The notes beneath the pieces are model-generated. The model did not search any database. It saw nothing but the letters and a program-made list of their open reading frames with translations, and was not told the DNA's origin. Source: Rhodobacter sp. (lineage in GTDB: Bacteria > Pseudomonadota > Alphaproteobacteria > Rhodobacterales > Rhodobacteraceae). Taken from it: 5,708 bases of DNA. Both the position numbers and the translations under genes were made by a program. This document shows positions 5,091 to 5,708 of this stretch, piece by piece. The stretch lies in assembly GCA_013824055.1 (NCBI GenBank), contig PNNE01000055.1, positions 1-5,708 on the forward strand, in the 5' to 3' direction. Position 1 is the stretch's first letter. Every line of letters starts with the position of its first letter.

Positions 5091-5100
5091 TTACCTCTTC

Positions 5101-5708
5101 ATGTGCGCCGATACCGCCGCCCCGTCCGACACTGCCGTCGACTACCGCGACACCGTTTTTCTGCCCGAGACCAGCTTTCCGATGCGGGCGGGCCTGCCGC
5201 AACGCGAGCCGGAGTGGCTGGCGCGGTGGGAGCGGATCGGGGTCTATGACCGGCTGCGATCCACGGCTGCGGGGCGGGCGCCCTTTGTGCTGCACGATGG
5301 CCCGCCCTATGCCAACGGGCACCTGCACATCGGCCATGCGCTGAACAAGGTGCTGAAGGACATGGTGGTGCGGTCGCAGCAGATGATGGGCTTTGACGCC
5401 CGCTATGTGCCGGGCTGGGACTGCCACGGCCTGCCGATCGAGTGGAAGATCGAGGAGCAATATCGGGCGAAGGGGCTGAACAAGGACGACGTCAACATCG
5501 TCGACTTCCGCCAGGAATGCCGCCGCTTCGCCGAGGGCTGGATCCGCGTCCAGCGCGAGGAGTTCAAGCGGCTGGGCGTGACCGGGGCCTGGGACCGGCC
5601 TTACCTTACGATGGATTACCACGCCGAGGCGGTGATCGCGGACGAGTTCATGAAGTTTGTCATGAACGGCAGCCTTTATCAGGGCTCGAAGCCGGTGATG
5701 TGGTCGCC
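5101..5708 (+). CDS. ileS: Isoleucyl-tRNA synthetase IleS, 3' partial
   Basis: Class I aminoacyl-tRNA synthetase that activates isoleucine and charges tRNA-Ile in the cytoplasm, with editing of valine. The window holds 202 complete codons, about one fifth of the usual length of nearly 1,000, and ends in the open frame. Visible motifs are FLPETSFPMRAGLPQREP at 20-37, HDGPPYANGHLHIGHALNK at 65-83 with the ATP-binding HIGH signature at 76-79, and PGWDCHGLPIEWKIE at 104-118. This is the N-terminal catalytic fold leading into the insertion that carries the CP1 editing domain; KMSKS and the anticodon-binding region lie beyond the window. ATG 5101 gives the short acidic N-terminus (MCADT) I associate with Rhodobacterales IleS. 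Upstream lie a possible promoter, leader peptide and hairpins. Identification is firm. Confidence 0.98.
   Translation, partial: MCADTAAPSDTAVDYRDTVFLPETSFPMRAGLPQREPEWLARWERIGVYDRLRSTAAGRAPFVLHDGPPYANGHLHIGHALNKVLKDMVVRSQQMMGFDARYVPGWDCHGLPIEWKIEEQYRAKGLNKDDVNIVDFRQECRRFAEGWIRVQREEFKRLGVTGAWDRPYLTMDYHAEAVIADEFMKFVMNGSLYQGSKPVMWS

Noticed and set aside
4968..5100. T-box riboswitch before ileS
   Set aside because: No T-box consensus is visible, the leader is short, and T-boxes are not expected in Alphaproteobacteria.
4705..5622. 305-codon minus-strand open frame antisense to ileS
   Set aside because: The plus strand encodes unmistakable IleS motifs here, and the minus product has no recognisable features.

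Overview
This window looks like a chromosomal segment of an alphaproteobacterium of the Rhodobacterales (Paracoccus/Rhodobacter type). The evidence is the high GC content with strong G/C preference at third codon positions, the trpF-trpB pair without an adjacent trpA, an IleS that starts in the style of that group, and a GC-rich palindromic intergenic element of a kind I remember from these genomes. The assignment rests on family recognition by eye, not on a search.

Layout. Positions 1-1855 hold two consecutive tryptophan biosynthesis genes on the plus strand: trpF (5' end cut by the window edge) and complete trpB. Next comes an accessory-looking plus-strand cluster (2018-3560). It contains two small exported proteins with PepSY-like cores and highly repetitive acidic tails (one with four 11-residue repeats, one with Asp/Gly homopolymer blocks), followed 33 bp later by a small membrane-anchored LuxR/GerE-type helix-turn-helix regulator. 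Two minus-strand elements follow: a DUF2237 protein (3686-4054) and a fragment of a FAD-dependent monooxygenase (4148-4894) that has lost both its N-terminal nucleotide-binding fold and its C-terminal region. A REP-like palindrome sits at the broken N-terminal edge of the fragment. The window ends in the first 202 codons of ileS (plus strand, from 5101), preceded by a roughly 200-bp leader with a possible promoter, a possible 16-codon leader peptide and several hairpins.

How the genes relate. TrpF and TrpB carry out the third and the last step of tryptophan synthesis from chorismate via anthranilate, and IleS charges tRNA-Ile; these are housekeeping. The middle cluster is the least understood part. 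Two related exported proteins, apparently routed by different secretion signals (Sec-like and Tat-like), sit beside a membrane-tethered transcription factor whose only extracytoplasmic part is a short loop. This suggests, as inference only, a small envelope-sensing module. The same stretch carries alternative RNA hairpins between the two PepSY-like genes. No RNA genes, CRISPR arrays or intact insertion sequences were seen, and no gene-free stretch exceeds 300 bases.
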